Assembly (NCBI GenBank): GCA_016934935.1
Contig: JAFGRW010000106.1
Coordinates: 62,001-126,000, forward strand
Origin: Spirochaetota bacterium
GTDB taxonomy: Bacteria > Spirochaetota > UBA4802 > JAFGJZ01
Direction: 5' to 3'
DNA: 64,000 nt
Every line of letters begins with the position of its first letter. The first letter of the stretch is position 1. A program made the translations under genes and the position numbers. The notes beneath the pieces were generated by a model. That model did not search any database and was not told the origin of the DNA. It saw only the letters and a list, made by a program, of their open reading frames with translations. Shown piece by piece: positions 26,614 through 34,733 of this stretch.

Positions 26614-26642
26614 TTGACGTAGAGAAATAATCAGGATATTAT
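26614..26642 (+). promoter_or_regulatory. sigma-70-like promoter of the 26.8 kb gene (distal)
   Basis: TTGACG (26614-26619), 17-base spacer, TATTAT (26637-26642). It lies about 130 bases before the gene that starts at 26775. Confidence 0.5.
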
Positions 26643-26667
26643 CAACTTATCTATTGTGTCGTATAAT
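26639..26667 (+). promoter_or_regulatory. second, partly overlapping promoter
   Basis: TTATCA (26639-26644), 17-base spacer and a perfect TATAAT (26662-26667). The -35 overlaps the -10 of the distal promoter, so the two could be used alternately. The spacing is ideal, but the -35 has only four of six consensus bases. Confidence 0.4.
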
Positions 26668-26774
26668 GACGCGCAAAAGTTTTAAGTAATATTTTTTGTC
26701 TGTATATTATTAAAGCTGTTATGACTGTCGGTTATTGTTTTTTCTTATAAAATTAAATAAAATTTACGGTATTT

Positions 26775-28181
26775 ATGGCAGAAAAAAATATTTTATCAAT
26801 ACTAATTGCAGCATACCTGCCTGATCATAATGAAACGCTTCTTTTCGCAGGTTTTTTTGATACTATCCGCATTCAATTGCTGCTCTATTTTAATACAGTG
26901 ATTGTCTCTTCAGAGATTCAATCAAATGTTAAAGATCTGAATATCGATGAGTTTGTTCATTTTATATTTGAGGCCATAGATAACTATACAATTGATACCG
27001 ATCTTAATAATCGCGCGAGGGATTATTTTGTTGGGGAATTTAACGCAAAAACGATAGAAAGTATTATTACGAAACATTCACAAAATGACACAGGAGCACT
27101 GAGTTTTAACTTTAAAAGAATGATAGATCATCTGCTTCAACTTGATACAACACAAATACAAATGAAGATTTGCATGACAAGCCATGGAGCATTGGAAATC
27201 TTTAATGCATACGAACGACGTATTAGCCACACCGTTTCCGAAAATAACGAAATTGCTTCAAAATACGTTGGTTCAAACAGGGATCTAATTAAGAAAATAG
27301 TGGAATCTTCAATTGCCGACTCCACTGTTGCAGTTTTTACGGTTAGTAAAGAGGGAAAAATAGTATCCTGTGGTTCGGTTATTTATAATGAGTTATCTAA
27401 CAAGTTGGTTCATAAAAACTATATTTATGCGCAAGGCATATCCTTTGATGAATGTAATCTTGCTAATAACCTTGTTGATGTCTTTCATTATATTCAAGAA
27501 TTTGGTGCAAATTGCACAAATAATGATGAGGTCACGAATAAAATTGATAATGCTGTTTCCAAAATAAATATTGATCGTTTGGCAGTAATAATGAAGTCAG
27601 CTGATTCTGACAAGGTGAACTCCTTTTTTTCCAGAATAATGCCCCCTGAAATTACAAGCGGAAATCTGGAAATACGTGTTCAGAAATTTAATTCAATTAT
27701 TCTTGATATAGCTTTTGAACCGGTACTGTTAGGTCAAAAAAGCAAGGAGCAAGATTTTAAAGAAGAGACTGCTCCAAAATCCAGAGCTCAAGTTGAAGTT
27801 GATCTTGTAATTTCTCCGACTAAAGGAGTCAAGGTTTCAGAGTTAAAATCAGGTTCGCGAATATATGTAATAATAAATGGCACAACAGTTATAGGTCGAA
27901 AGGTCATTAATCAACTTAATCTGCTTGATGAGAACAGGGTGAAACCTGTCAGTGCTGTGGTAGAAGAAGTTACTAAAACTTCTGATGGTTATACAGTAAT
28001 AACAAGAATAGCCTCAAATCTCCTTGGTCGCGCGGTTGAAGAGGAAGATGTAAAAGTAAAGTCTGGTGATCCTGTGGTTGATAAGAAAATCGAAAAATCA
28101 CGGAAAAGTCTTCTTGTTGGAGTCTTTGTCGGTCTTGGTTTTATTCTTTTGGCGGCAATATCGTTATGGGTTCTTCTATAA
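26775..28181 (+). CDS. tail-anchored protein of unknown function
   Basis: I do not recognise this 468-residue protein. There is no signal peptide; residues 1-340 look soluble and mixed alpha-beta, with a roadblock- or sensor-like stretch STVAVFTVSKEGKIVSCGSVIYNEL. A second domain near 345-435 (AQVEVDLVISPTKGVKVSELKSGSRIYVIIN ... SAVVEEVTKTSDGYTVITRIA) precedes a single C-terminal membrane helix (SLLVGVFVGLGFILLAAISLWVLL, 445-468). So it is probably a cytoplasmic protein anchored by its tail. The binding site before the ATG is weak. Two overlapping promoters lie upstream, and a terminator-like hairpin follows at 28315. It appears to be monocistronic. Confidence 0.75.
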   Translation: MAEKNILSILIAAYLPDHNETLLFAGFFDTIRIQLLLYFNTVIVSSEIQSNVKDLNIDEFVHFIFEAIDNYTIDTDLNNRARDYFVGEFNAKTIESIITKHSQNDTGALSFNFKRMIDHLLQLDTTQIQMKICMTSHGALEIFNAYERRISHTVSENNEIASKYVGSNRDLIKKIVESSIADSTVAVFTVSKEGKIVSCGSVIYNELSNKLVHKNYIYAQGISFDECNLANNLVDVFHYIQEFGANCTNNDEVTNKIDNAVSKINIDRLAVIMKSADSDKVNSFFSRIMPPEITSGNLEIRVQKFNSIILDIAFEPVLLGQKSKEQDFKEETAPKSRAQVEVDLVISPTKGVKVSELKSGSRIYVIINGTTVIGRKVINQLNLLDENRVKPVSAVVEEVTKTSDGYTVITRIASNLLGRAVEEEDVKVKSGDPVVDKKIEKSRKSLLVGVFVGLGFILLAAISLWVLL

Positions 28182-28314
28182 AAAATGCCTATAGTAATGA
28201 TTAAATCTATTATCTGCAACAATATTATTGAACTTTTTTCGAGTGACAACGGGAAAATTTATCTTTAAAAGCACTTGAAACATAATATCTTTCCAAAAAA
28301 AACCTGTCAAAGAT

Positions 28315-28335
28315 CCCCGTTATCAAGGGGGTTTT
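28315..28335 (+). terminator. probable intrinsic terminator
   Basis: CCCC (28315-28318) pairs with GGGG (28327-28330) around an eight-base loop, followed by GTTTT. Flanking AAAACC and GGTTTT may extend it. It is short but well placed after the tail-anchored protein gene. Confidence 0.5.
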
Positions 28336-28356
28336 GTGTTGTGAATTTTTGAAACG

Positions 28357-28896
28357 GTGGAAATAACTATATTGAAATTGTTATACAGAATAAAAATTAT
28401 CACTCTTCTTCTTATGATTTTTACTATGCCATATAATAAATTGGCAGGTGAAGATTCTTCTGCGCATGATTCCGGACCCACTGAAAAATATTATAGATTG
28501 TTGCATTTATATTATCTGTGGACGACCAACTTCTATCGTGGTGATAACTATTACTACAGAGAAATCGGATCGACTCTGTATTCTTATATCAACAGTAATT
28601 TTGAAACTCCACGGATTTTTGGACGCATAGAGCAGCTGCACGGTCAAGGTGGTGCCGCTTACAGTTGTTTCCGATTCAGTTCCTGGTTAACAATCAGGTT
28701 CGATCTACGCGAAAAAGCTGTTGTCGAACTTCTATCTTCATTAACCCAAAGAGAGAGAGCTCTAGGTATAGATATTGGTATCTCTGGTACTATCTATCGT
28801 TACAAGGTTCTTAATCGTGAAAAAGATCGTTCCATTGAAATTTATTTACGTGATGTAACAATAATTAAGGATAAGACCAAACCCCCCTCAGGATGA
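28357..28896 (+). CDS. exported hypothetical protein
   Basis: A 179-residue protein that I cannot assign. It begins with a signal peptide (IKIITLLLMIFTMPYNKLAGEDSS), followed by a Tyr-rich helical region (EKYYRLLHLYYLWTTNFYRGDNYYYREIGSTLYSYIN) and a beta region with SWLTIRFDLREKAVVELLSSL and IYRYKVLNREKDRSIEIYLRDVTIIK. It should reside in the periplasm. The start is uncertain: GTG at 28357 has no ribosome binding site, while TTG at 28372 lies ten bases after GGTGGA and leaves a cleaner signal peptide. It lies 177 bases before glmS on the same strand. Confidence 0.6.
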   Translation: MEITILKLLYRIKIITLLLMIFTMPYNKLAGEDSSAHDSGPTEKYYRLLHLYYLWTTNFYRGDNYYYREIGSTLYSYINSNFETPRIFGRIEQLHGQGGAAYSCFRFSSWLTIRFDLREKAVVELLSSLTQRERALGIDIGISGTIYRYKVLNREKDRSIEIYLRDVTIIKDKTKPPSG

Positions 28897-29073
28897 GTGT
28901 TGAGTAAGATATTTTTTATTCTTTTATGCCCATAAAATACTTGAAACTTGTTATATCCGCTAATTAATGGAAAATCTATTGTTTGGGGCTTAATCACGGG
29001 TAGATTCCGTTTTTTGCACTCTTCCAAAATACACACTTTTTTCTGTGAATCATTAAAAATAAGGGGAAATACT

Positions 29074-30912
29074 ATGTGCGGCATTGTCGGATATATAGGT
29101 ACCAAAGCTGCAACTTCGGTTTTGCTTAAAGGGTTAAAGTGTCTTGAATACCGTGGTTACGACTCATCAGGTATAGCTTTGTTAAACGATTCACTTTTTG
29201 TTTGTAAAAAGAAAGGTAAAATTATTGAACTTGAAAAAGAGTTAAATGGTTTAAGTAAAGATTTATCAACATATACTGTAGGAATAGCACATACAAGATG
29301 GGCGACCCATGGTGAACCTTCAGATTTAAACGCGCATCCTCATGTCAGCTCTTCAGGTAAGATCGCTGTAGTTCATAATGGAATAATCGAAAATTTTCAG
29401 ATTTTACGCGAAAAACTTGCCCTTAAAGGGTTTAAAATCACAACCCAGACAGATTCTGAAATAATTGCTCATCTTATAGAGTACTATGTTGACAAGTATA
29501 ATGACTTTTTAACCGGAGTATTTGTTGCACTGGAAAAACTGGAAGGTACATACGGTATTGTTGTCGTTTCGAGAGATTATCCAGATAGAATAATTGCCGC
29601 ACGCAATGGAAGTCCATTAATACTTGGTGTCGGTGAGGGCGAAATAATCATCGCATCTGACGCTAGCGCCATAGTCGAGTATACTCGTAAAGTCATATAT
29701 ATCGATGACAGGGAAGTTGTTGATATACAAAGAGATTCTTACCAGACCTATGACCTTCTTCAAAAACAGGTCGAAAAGCCGGTAGAAGATATCGATTGGG
29801 ATATAGAGACAATCGGCAAAAAAGGATATGATCACTTCATGCTCAAAGAGATATTTGAGCAGGTCGAGAGTGTTAAAAATACTTGCCGGGGAAGATTATT
29901 AACAGAAACCGGAACCAGCAGGCTTGACGGATTGAATCTTAAACCTGAAGATTTTTCCGAGATTAAAAGAATCATTTTGATAGCCTGTGGAACATCATGG
30001 CACTCTGCTTTGATTGGAGAATATCTTATCGAAGAATACGCACGAATACCTGTGGATGTCGAGTATGCTTCCGAGTTTCGTTATAAAAACCCCATTTTGA
30101 CAAAATCGGATCTGGTCATAGTTATTAGCCAATCCGGTGAAACAGCGGATACTCTTGCTGCGTTGCGTGAGGCAAAGCAGAAGGGGGTAAAAGTGCTGGG
30201 TGTAACCAATATAGTCGGAAGTACTATTGCTCGTGAGAGTGACGGTGGTGTTTATCTTCATGCCGGTCCGGAAATAGGTGTAGCATCTACCAAAGCTTTC
30301 TCGTCGCAGGTCATGGTTATGATAATGATTGCGATTCATTTTGCCCGTCGCAAAGATATGAGCCTTGAATCTGGACAAGTTCTTATCGAAAAAATAGAAA
30401 AGCTGCCTCAATTAATACAATCAATGCTTGACACTGCCGGGGATATAAAAAATATAGCTGAAATATACAAGAATGCTTCAAATTTCCTTTATTTAGGGCG
30501 GGGTGTACAGTTTCCTGTCGCATTGGAAGGGGCTTTAAAGCTGAAAGAGATCTCGTATATTCATGCGGAAGGTTATCCGGCTGCTGAAATGAAACATGGA
30601 CCTATCGCACTTATTGATGAAAACCTGCCAGTTGTTTTTATCGCTTTGAAAGATTCGATATACGGAAAAATTGTATCAAATATGCAAGAGGTTCGCGCCC
30701 GTGGGGGCAAGATCATTGCCATTGCTACTGAAGGTGATAATGAGATAAGCAACTACGCGGATCATGTGATTTTTGTTCCCGATGTAGACCGGATGCTGTC
30801 ACCGATTTTAACAGTTGTACCGTTGCAGCTTCTCTCATACTATATCGCTGTTATGAGAGGATGTAACGTGGATCAACCGCGTAATCTTGCAAAGAGTGTC
30901 ACTGTTGAGTAA
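29074..30912 (+). CDS. glmS: glutamine--fructose-6-phosphate aminotransferase
   Basis: Makes glucosamine 6-phosphate from fructose 6-phosphate and glutamine, the entry to peptidoglycan and lipopolysaccharide precursors. Full length at 612 residues. The N-terminal glutaminase domain has the catalytic Cys directly after Met (MCGIVGYIG), HTRWATHGEPSDLNAHPH and VVHNGIIENF; two SIS domains follow (IACGTSWHSALIGEYLIEEYARIPV, ISQSGETADTLAALREAKQKG) and the C-terminus is DQPRNLAKSVTVE. AAGGGGA precedes the ATG at 29074. An upstream extension of the frame to 28948 would block the essential N-terminal Cys and is rejected. No glmS ribozyme core is visible in the leader. The alternative GlmU-like gene lies 3.8 kb downstream. 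Confidence 0.97.
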   Translation: MCGIVGYIGTKAATSVLLKGLKCLEYRGYDSSGIALLNDSLFVCKKKGKIIELEKELNGLSKDLSTYTVGIAHTRWATHGEPSDLNAHPHVSSSGKIAVVHNGIIENFQILREKLALKGFKITTQTDSEIIAHLIEYYVDKYNDFLTGVFVALEKLEGTYGIVVVSRDYPDRIIAARNGSPLILGVGEGEIIIASDASAIVEYTRKVIYIDDREVVDIQRDSYQTYDLLQKQVEKPVEDIDWDIETIGKKGYDHFMLKEIFEQVESVKNTCRGRLLTETGTSRLDGLNLKPEDFSEIKRIILIACGTSWHSALIGEYLIEEYARIPVDVEYASEFRYKNPILTKSDLVIVISQSGETADTLAALREAKQKGVKVLGVTNIVGSTIARESDGGVYLHAGPEIGVASTKAFSSQVMVMIMIAIHFARRKDMSLESGQVLIEKIEKLPQLIQSMLDTAGDIKNIAEIYKNASNFLYLGRGVQFPVALEGALKLKEISYIHAEGYPAAEMKHGPIALIDENLPVVFIALKDSIYGKIVSNMQEVRARGGKIIAIATEGDNEISNYADHVIFVPDVDRMLSPILTVVPLQLLSYYIAVMRGCNVDQPRNLAKSVTVE

Positions 30913-30925
30913 AAATATCAATTTA

Positions 30926-30953
30926 TTGACAATATTGAGCTTTGTGTTATTAT
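30926..30953 (+). promoter_or_regulatory. sigma-70-like promoter of the VOC gene
   Basis: TTGACA (30926-30931), 16-base spacer and TATTAT (30948-30953), 105 bases before the VOC gene. Confidence 0.5.
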
Positions 30954-31058
30954 ATTGATAGTTTTATGAGTAGCAAATAATGCGAATCTTACTGTTTCCA
31001 ATAATGCGTGTTTGTATTTTTTAAAAGTCAATTATTTAGAATTACCAAGAGGTTATTT

Positions 31059-31448
31059 ATGATTATTATTGAAAGATTGCAGGAAATCAGTTTTGCTGTT
31101 TCAAACCTGGATAAATCCGTCTCCTTTTATAAGGATATATTCGGTTTTGATATCGTCGAGTGGCAGGGTGGCTCTAAAGAAGTGCGTATGCAGATGGGGG
31201 ATATTAACCTTAGACTCTGCGAAGTTGATAATTATTCAGTTTCTGAAGAATCCGAAAACTATTTAACATTTTATGTGGATGATGATGACTTCGATGATGC
31301 CGTTGACGAAATTGAAGAGAATGAGATAGCTACTGTTTTTGGTCCGGAAAATATACGTAATGGTCCGGAAAACACAAAGAATGGTCGAAAAGTTGTAATT
31401 CTGGATCCGGATGGCAATCGTCTGGGGCTAACCACTATTAACCGATAA
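31059..31448 (+). CDS. VOC (glyoxalase/dioxygenase-fold) family protein
   Basis: A 129-residue single-domain protein of the vicinal oxygen chelate superfamily. Two beta-alpha-beta-beta-beta units are visible: IERLQEISFAVSNLDKSVSFYKDIFGFDIVEW and ESENYLTFYVDDDDFDDAVDEIEENEIATVFG, ending in VVILDPDGNRLGLTTI, the classical VOC end. Metal ligands are not certain (the usual first His is missing in EISFAV), so it may not be an enzyme, or may bind a ligand only. AAGAGG lies six bases before the ATG at 31059. A 21-base imperfect direct duplication at 31341-31382 repeats GPEN-x2-NG in the protein. A UUCG hairpin follows the stop. Confidence 0.85.
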   Translation: MIIIERLQEISFAVSNLDKSVSFYKDIFGFDIVEWQGGSKEVRMQMGDINLRLCEVDNYSVSEESENYLTFYVDDDDFDDAVDEIEENEIATVFGPENIRNGPENTKNGRKVVILDPDGNRLGLTTINR

Positions 31449-31480
31449 GGAGAGGGCTGCTTCGGCAGCCTTTTTTTATG
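31447..31480 (+). promoter_or_regulatory. SD - UUCG hairpin - U7 - AUG element
   Basis: AAGGAG (31447-31452) overlaps the VOC stop; two bases later GGCTGC (31455-31460) pairs perfectly with GCAGCC (31465-31470) around a TTCG tetraloop; seven T follow, and the next gene's ATG begins at 31478. As DNA this is a classical intrinsic terminator. But no other ribosome binding site serves the ATG, and with the hairpin folded the AAGGAG stands nine bases from it. So it may be a terminator, a folded translation start, or both. Confidence 0.75.
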
Positions 31481-32398
31481 GAATATCTTGCGATACTAAA
31501 ATCTGCTTATAGACCGGCTATTGATAATTGCGGGCGTGTTTTCAATGGTAACAGGTTTAGTTATCCAGGACTTACTATCGATAGATATAATAACACACTT
31601 CTGGTGCAGTTTTTTGATAAAGACTGTTTGGATAATCGGGATAAAGTATGTGATTCGATTCTTCAGTTTTTTTCAAATATCTTTGAAGTAGATGCCCTCT
31701 GGTATAAAGATCGAACAATATTGAAAGATGTTAAGATGATCTCAAAAATTCGGGAAAGTGTACTCTATTATGGTAACAATGAGCGATTCGCGGAAGTAAA
31801 ACACAACGGTTGCGTTGTTGAAGTAGATTTTGTGTCGGGACAAAACCCCGGCATTTTTGCTGATATGAGAGAAGTTAGAGACCGGTTATCCAGTTACTAT
31901 TTTGAAGTCGATTCAATGCTTAACCTGTTTTGCTATACTTCAGTATTCTCTGTTCATGCTCTTTTGAATGGAGTAAAAAACGCTGTAAATGTAGATACAA
32001 GTAAGCAGGTATTGGAAAGATCCAGGATAAATTACAGGAAAAACAGTCTTGGTGTCGATAATAGAGATTTTATTCATAACGACTCGGGGCTATACCTGAA
32101 AAAACTCGTAAAATATGACAGAAAGTTTGATATTGTGATATATGACCCCCCGACTTTTTCACGTAACAAAAAGTTCTATTTTTCTGTAAAAAACGATTAC
32201 AAAAAACAGTTAAACCTTATATCTCAGGTCTCAAACCGTTACGTACTTTCGGCTATTAACTCATATTCAGTCAGTCGGCAGGAATATCTTGATTACCATC
32301 CAAAAAACTGGGAAATGCTTTTTTTTATGAACGAAGCGTCAGATTTTTATGACTCATCCGACCCATACCTGAAATGCGCGTTATGGCAAATTAGCTGA
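31478..32398 (+). CDS. RlmI-like class I SAM methyltransferase
   Basis: A 306-residue methyltransferase related to RlmI/RlmK, which methylate 23S rRNA at cytosine C5. Residues ~1-95 resemble the central EEHEE-type domain (PGLTIDRYNNTLLVQFFDKDCLDN) and ~100-306 the Rossmann-fold catalytic domain: FVSGQNPGIFADMREVRDRL (SAM-binding motif region), LNLFCYTSVFSVHALLNGVKNAVNVD, and the catalytic motif IVIYDPPTFSRNKK. The N-terminal PUA RNA-binding domain of RlmI is absent, so target choice may differ. The ATG has no adjacent ribosome binding site but lies directly after the UUCG hairpin and T-run; see that element. It overlaps no other gene. Confidence 0.84.
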   Translation: MEYLAILKSAYRPAIDNCGRVFNGNRFSYPGLTIDRYNNTLLVQFFDKDCLDNRDKVCDSILQFFSNIFEVDALWYKDRTILKDVKMISKIRESVLYYGNNERFAEVKHNGCVVEVDFVSGQNPGIFADMREVRDRLSSYYFEVDSMLNLFCYTSVFSVHALLNGVKNAVNVDTSKQVLERSRINYRKNSLGVDNRDFIHNDSGLYLKKLVKYDRKFDIVIYDPPTFSRNKKFYFSVKNDYKKQLNLISQVSNRYVLSAINSYSVSRQEYLDYHPKNWEMLFFMNEASDFYDSSDPYLKCALWQIS

Positions 32399-32621
32399 AT
32401 AACTACGGATAATTCAGAAGAATATTTGTTGTGTTTCGCCGGTGCAATTTTATAAAAAAGAGTCCGCTTTTGAAAATTCCTTTACATTTTTACAGCTCAA
32501 TTATTAAATAAGTAAGCATCCTCGCTGTATAATTTTTGAACAAATTTGCGATAATTTACCGCACTCTTTACAGTAGTGTATCAGATTATTGCGGTTATAT
32601 AAAATCAAAATCGGAGGAATT

Positions 32622-34733
32622 ATGGTAAAGAAATACGCTAAAGAAAACATCCGTAACGTCGTTATTGTTGGTCACGCCGGAACAGGTAAATCCACATTGA
32701 TGGATTCTATTCTTTTCACTGGGAACAAGATTAAAAAAATCGGCTCACATAATGATGGCTCACTAATCTCTGACTTTGATATTGAAGAAAAAAAGAAAAA
32801 AATGTCGGTTCACACAGCAATGGGGTTTGTTGAAACAGAAGACATTAAAATAAACATTATAGATTGTCCGGGGCATGCCGATTTGATCGGAGAAAGACGG
32901 GCAGCCATTCAGGCGGCGGACGCGGCCATACTTGTTCTTGATTCGGTAGACGGCGTTCAGGTTGGTACGGAAAAAGTATGGCGCTATCTCGCAGAGAACA
33001 ATATTCCAAGAATTATTTTTGTCAATAAGATGGATCAAGAGAGAGCATCTTATGAGAACGTTATAACCAGCATGGAAGCGACCCTGCACGCTAATCTTGT
33101 AGTTGCCGCGATTCCAATAAGTGAGGGTGACTCATTTGATGGTGTAGTAGATATAATTGAAATGAAATCCATGAAACAAAAAGCACCGGGTTCAAATGAA
33201 ATAATTCGCGGAGAAATACCAGCTGATCTTGTAGACAAGGTTCAGGAACAGAGGTCACGTACTGTAGAACTTGCAGCAGAAGGTGATGACGAGCTGATAG
33301 AGATGTTTCTGGAAGGAAAGGATTTCGACGCGGACAAAATATATCGAGGTATAAACGAGCAGATACGTCAAAACAAACTTCATCCGGTAATCTGCGGGGC
33401 TGCCCTGAAAGGAGTCGGTGTTCAGACGCTGCTCCATTTTATAAAAGAGTTTATGCCATCACCAGCGGAAAAAGCCGAGATGGAGGCACTTGATCTTGAT
33501 AAAAATGCGTCACCTGTAACGATCAAATGTAATGAAAAAGAGCCGCTTACTGCGGTTGTCTGGAAAACCTATATTGATCAGTTTGCTGGCAAATTCTCCT
33601 ATTTCAGGGTTATATCGGGAGAGGTAACATCGGAAATAGAATTAATGAATACCGATTGTAAAGAGAAAGAAAAAATCGGCAAGATTTACACAATGATAGG
33701 TAAAGAACTGGTTGAGGTAGAAGGGCTTTCGACTGGCGATATCGGTGTTTTTGTGAAGCTTGATAAAACAATTACTACAGATACTCTATGTGATCTATCA
33801 CGTAATATTAAGGTTCCAATAATCAATTTGCCGGGACCTGTTTTCGGTTATTCAATCAAGGCTAAAGATAAAAAAGATGAAGAGAAACTTGGACAGATTC
33901 TTAACAGATATGATGAGCAGTATCCAACGCTCCATTATAGTTATAATTCTGAAACCAGACAGGCGACTATTTACGGTATGGGACAGTTGCATCTTGATAT
34001 TACACTGGATGAAATTCATGAAAAATATAAAATTGAATTCGAAACGGATGTCCCCCGCATAAGTTATTGTGAAACAATAACAAAAAAAGCAGAAGCACAG
34101 TATAAACATAAGAAACAGTCGGGTGGTCATGGACAGTATGGAGAGGTCTATCTGAGACTTCATCCAAAGCCCCGCGGTGAAGGTTACTCATTCAAAGAGA
34201 GCATTGTCGGCGGTGTTGTTCCAAAAAATTACATCCCGGGTGTCGAGAAGGGAGTTCTTGAAGCTTTAAAAGAGGGTGTTGTTGCAAGATATCCTGTTGT
34301 TGATGTTGAAGTTGAACTGTTTGACGGATCTTTTCACCCAGTTGACTCGTCTGAGATGTCATTTAAAATTGCTTCGCAACACGCATTTAGAAAGGCCATG
34401 AGCGATGCAGCACCTGTGATTCTGGAACCCATAATGCATGTCAGTGTCTATGTAGATAATCAGTTTGTGGGTGATGTTATGGGTGATATTACCTCCAGAC
34501 GAGGACGTGTTCTTGGTATGGACTCAAAAGATGAAGAGAATAAAGAGAGTATTACTCGCATCAGGGCGTTAATACCTCATGCTGAGCTGTTGCGATACAG
34601 TATCGATCTTACAGCTTTGACTCAAAATAAGGCTGTTTTCGAGATGGAATTTCACGGGTATGAACCGATCAGTGGACGTGTTGCTGACAAGGTTATTGCC
34701 GACAGGGAGAGCATGCTTGCAGAAGAGTCCTGA
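32622..34733 (+). CDS. elongation factor G-like GTPase (EF-G2 type)
   Basis: A 703-residue translational GTPase with the full EF-G domain set: GTPase domain (~1-280), domain II, III, IV (with GGVVPKNYIPGVEKGVLEALKEG) and V (VDNQFVGDVMGDITSRRGRVLGMDS). The nucleotide motifs differ from canonical EF-G: G1 is GHAGTGKS, not GHIDAGKT; G3 is DCPGHAD; G4 is NKMD. The early GSHNDGSLISDFDIEEKKKKMS replaces the usual TMDWMEQERERGITI. This pattern marks the EF-G-like paralogues, whose role in translocation is not clear. GGAGG lies six bases before the ATG at 32622. It overlaps the GlmU-like gene by 17 bases. The housekeeping fusA should be elsewhere in the genome. Confidence 0.9.
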   Translation: MVKKYAKENIRNVVIVGHAGTGKSTLMDSILFTGNKIKKIGSHNDGSLISDFDIEEKKKKMSVHTAMGFVETEDIKINIIDCPGHADLIGERRAAIQAADAAILVLDSVDGVQVGTEKVWRYLAENNIPRIIFVNKMDQERASYENVITSMEATLHANLVVAAIPISEGDSFDGVVDIIEMKSMKQKAPGSNEIIRGEIPADLVDKVQEQRSRTVELAAEGDDELIEMFLEGKDFDADKIYRGINEQIRQNKLHPVICGAALKGVGVQTLLHFIKEFMPSPAEKAEMEALDLDKNASPVTIKCNEKEPLTAVVWKTYIDQFAGKFSYFRVISGEVTSEIELMNTDCKEKEKIGKIYTMIGKELVEVEGLSTGDIGVFVKLDKTITTDTLCDLSRNIKVPIINLPGPVFGYSIKAKDKKDEEKLGQILNRYDEQYPTLHYSYNSETRQATIYGMGQLHLDITLDEIHEKYKIEFETDVPRISYCETITKKAEAQYKHKKQSGGHGQYGEVYLRLHPKPRGEGYSFKESIVGGVVPKNYIPGVEKGVLEALKEGVVARYPVVDVEVELFDGSFHPVDSSEMSFKIASQHAFRKAMSDAAPVILEPIMHVSVYVDNQFVGDVMGDITSRRGRVLGMDSKDEENKESITRIRALIPHAELLRYSIDLTALTQNKAVFEMEFHGYEPISGRVADKVIADRESMLAEES

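Noticed and set aside
28897-29073. glmS ribozyme in the glmS leader
   Set aside because: The leader lacks the ribozyme core sequence as far as I can tell, and the gene has an ordinary AAGGGGA binding site.
32622-34733. Canonical fusA
   Set aside because: The G1 and switch motifs differ from housekeeping EF-G and fit the EF-G-like paralogue; no rps or tuf neighbours are present.
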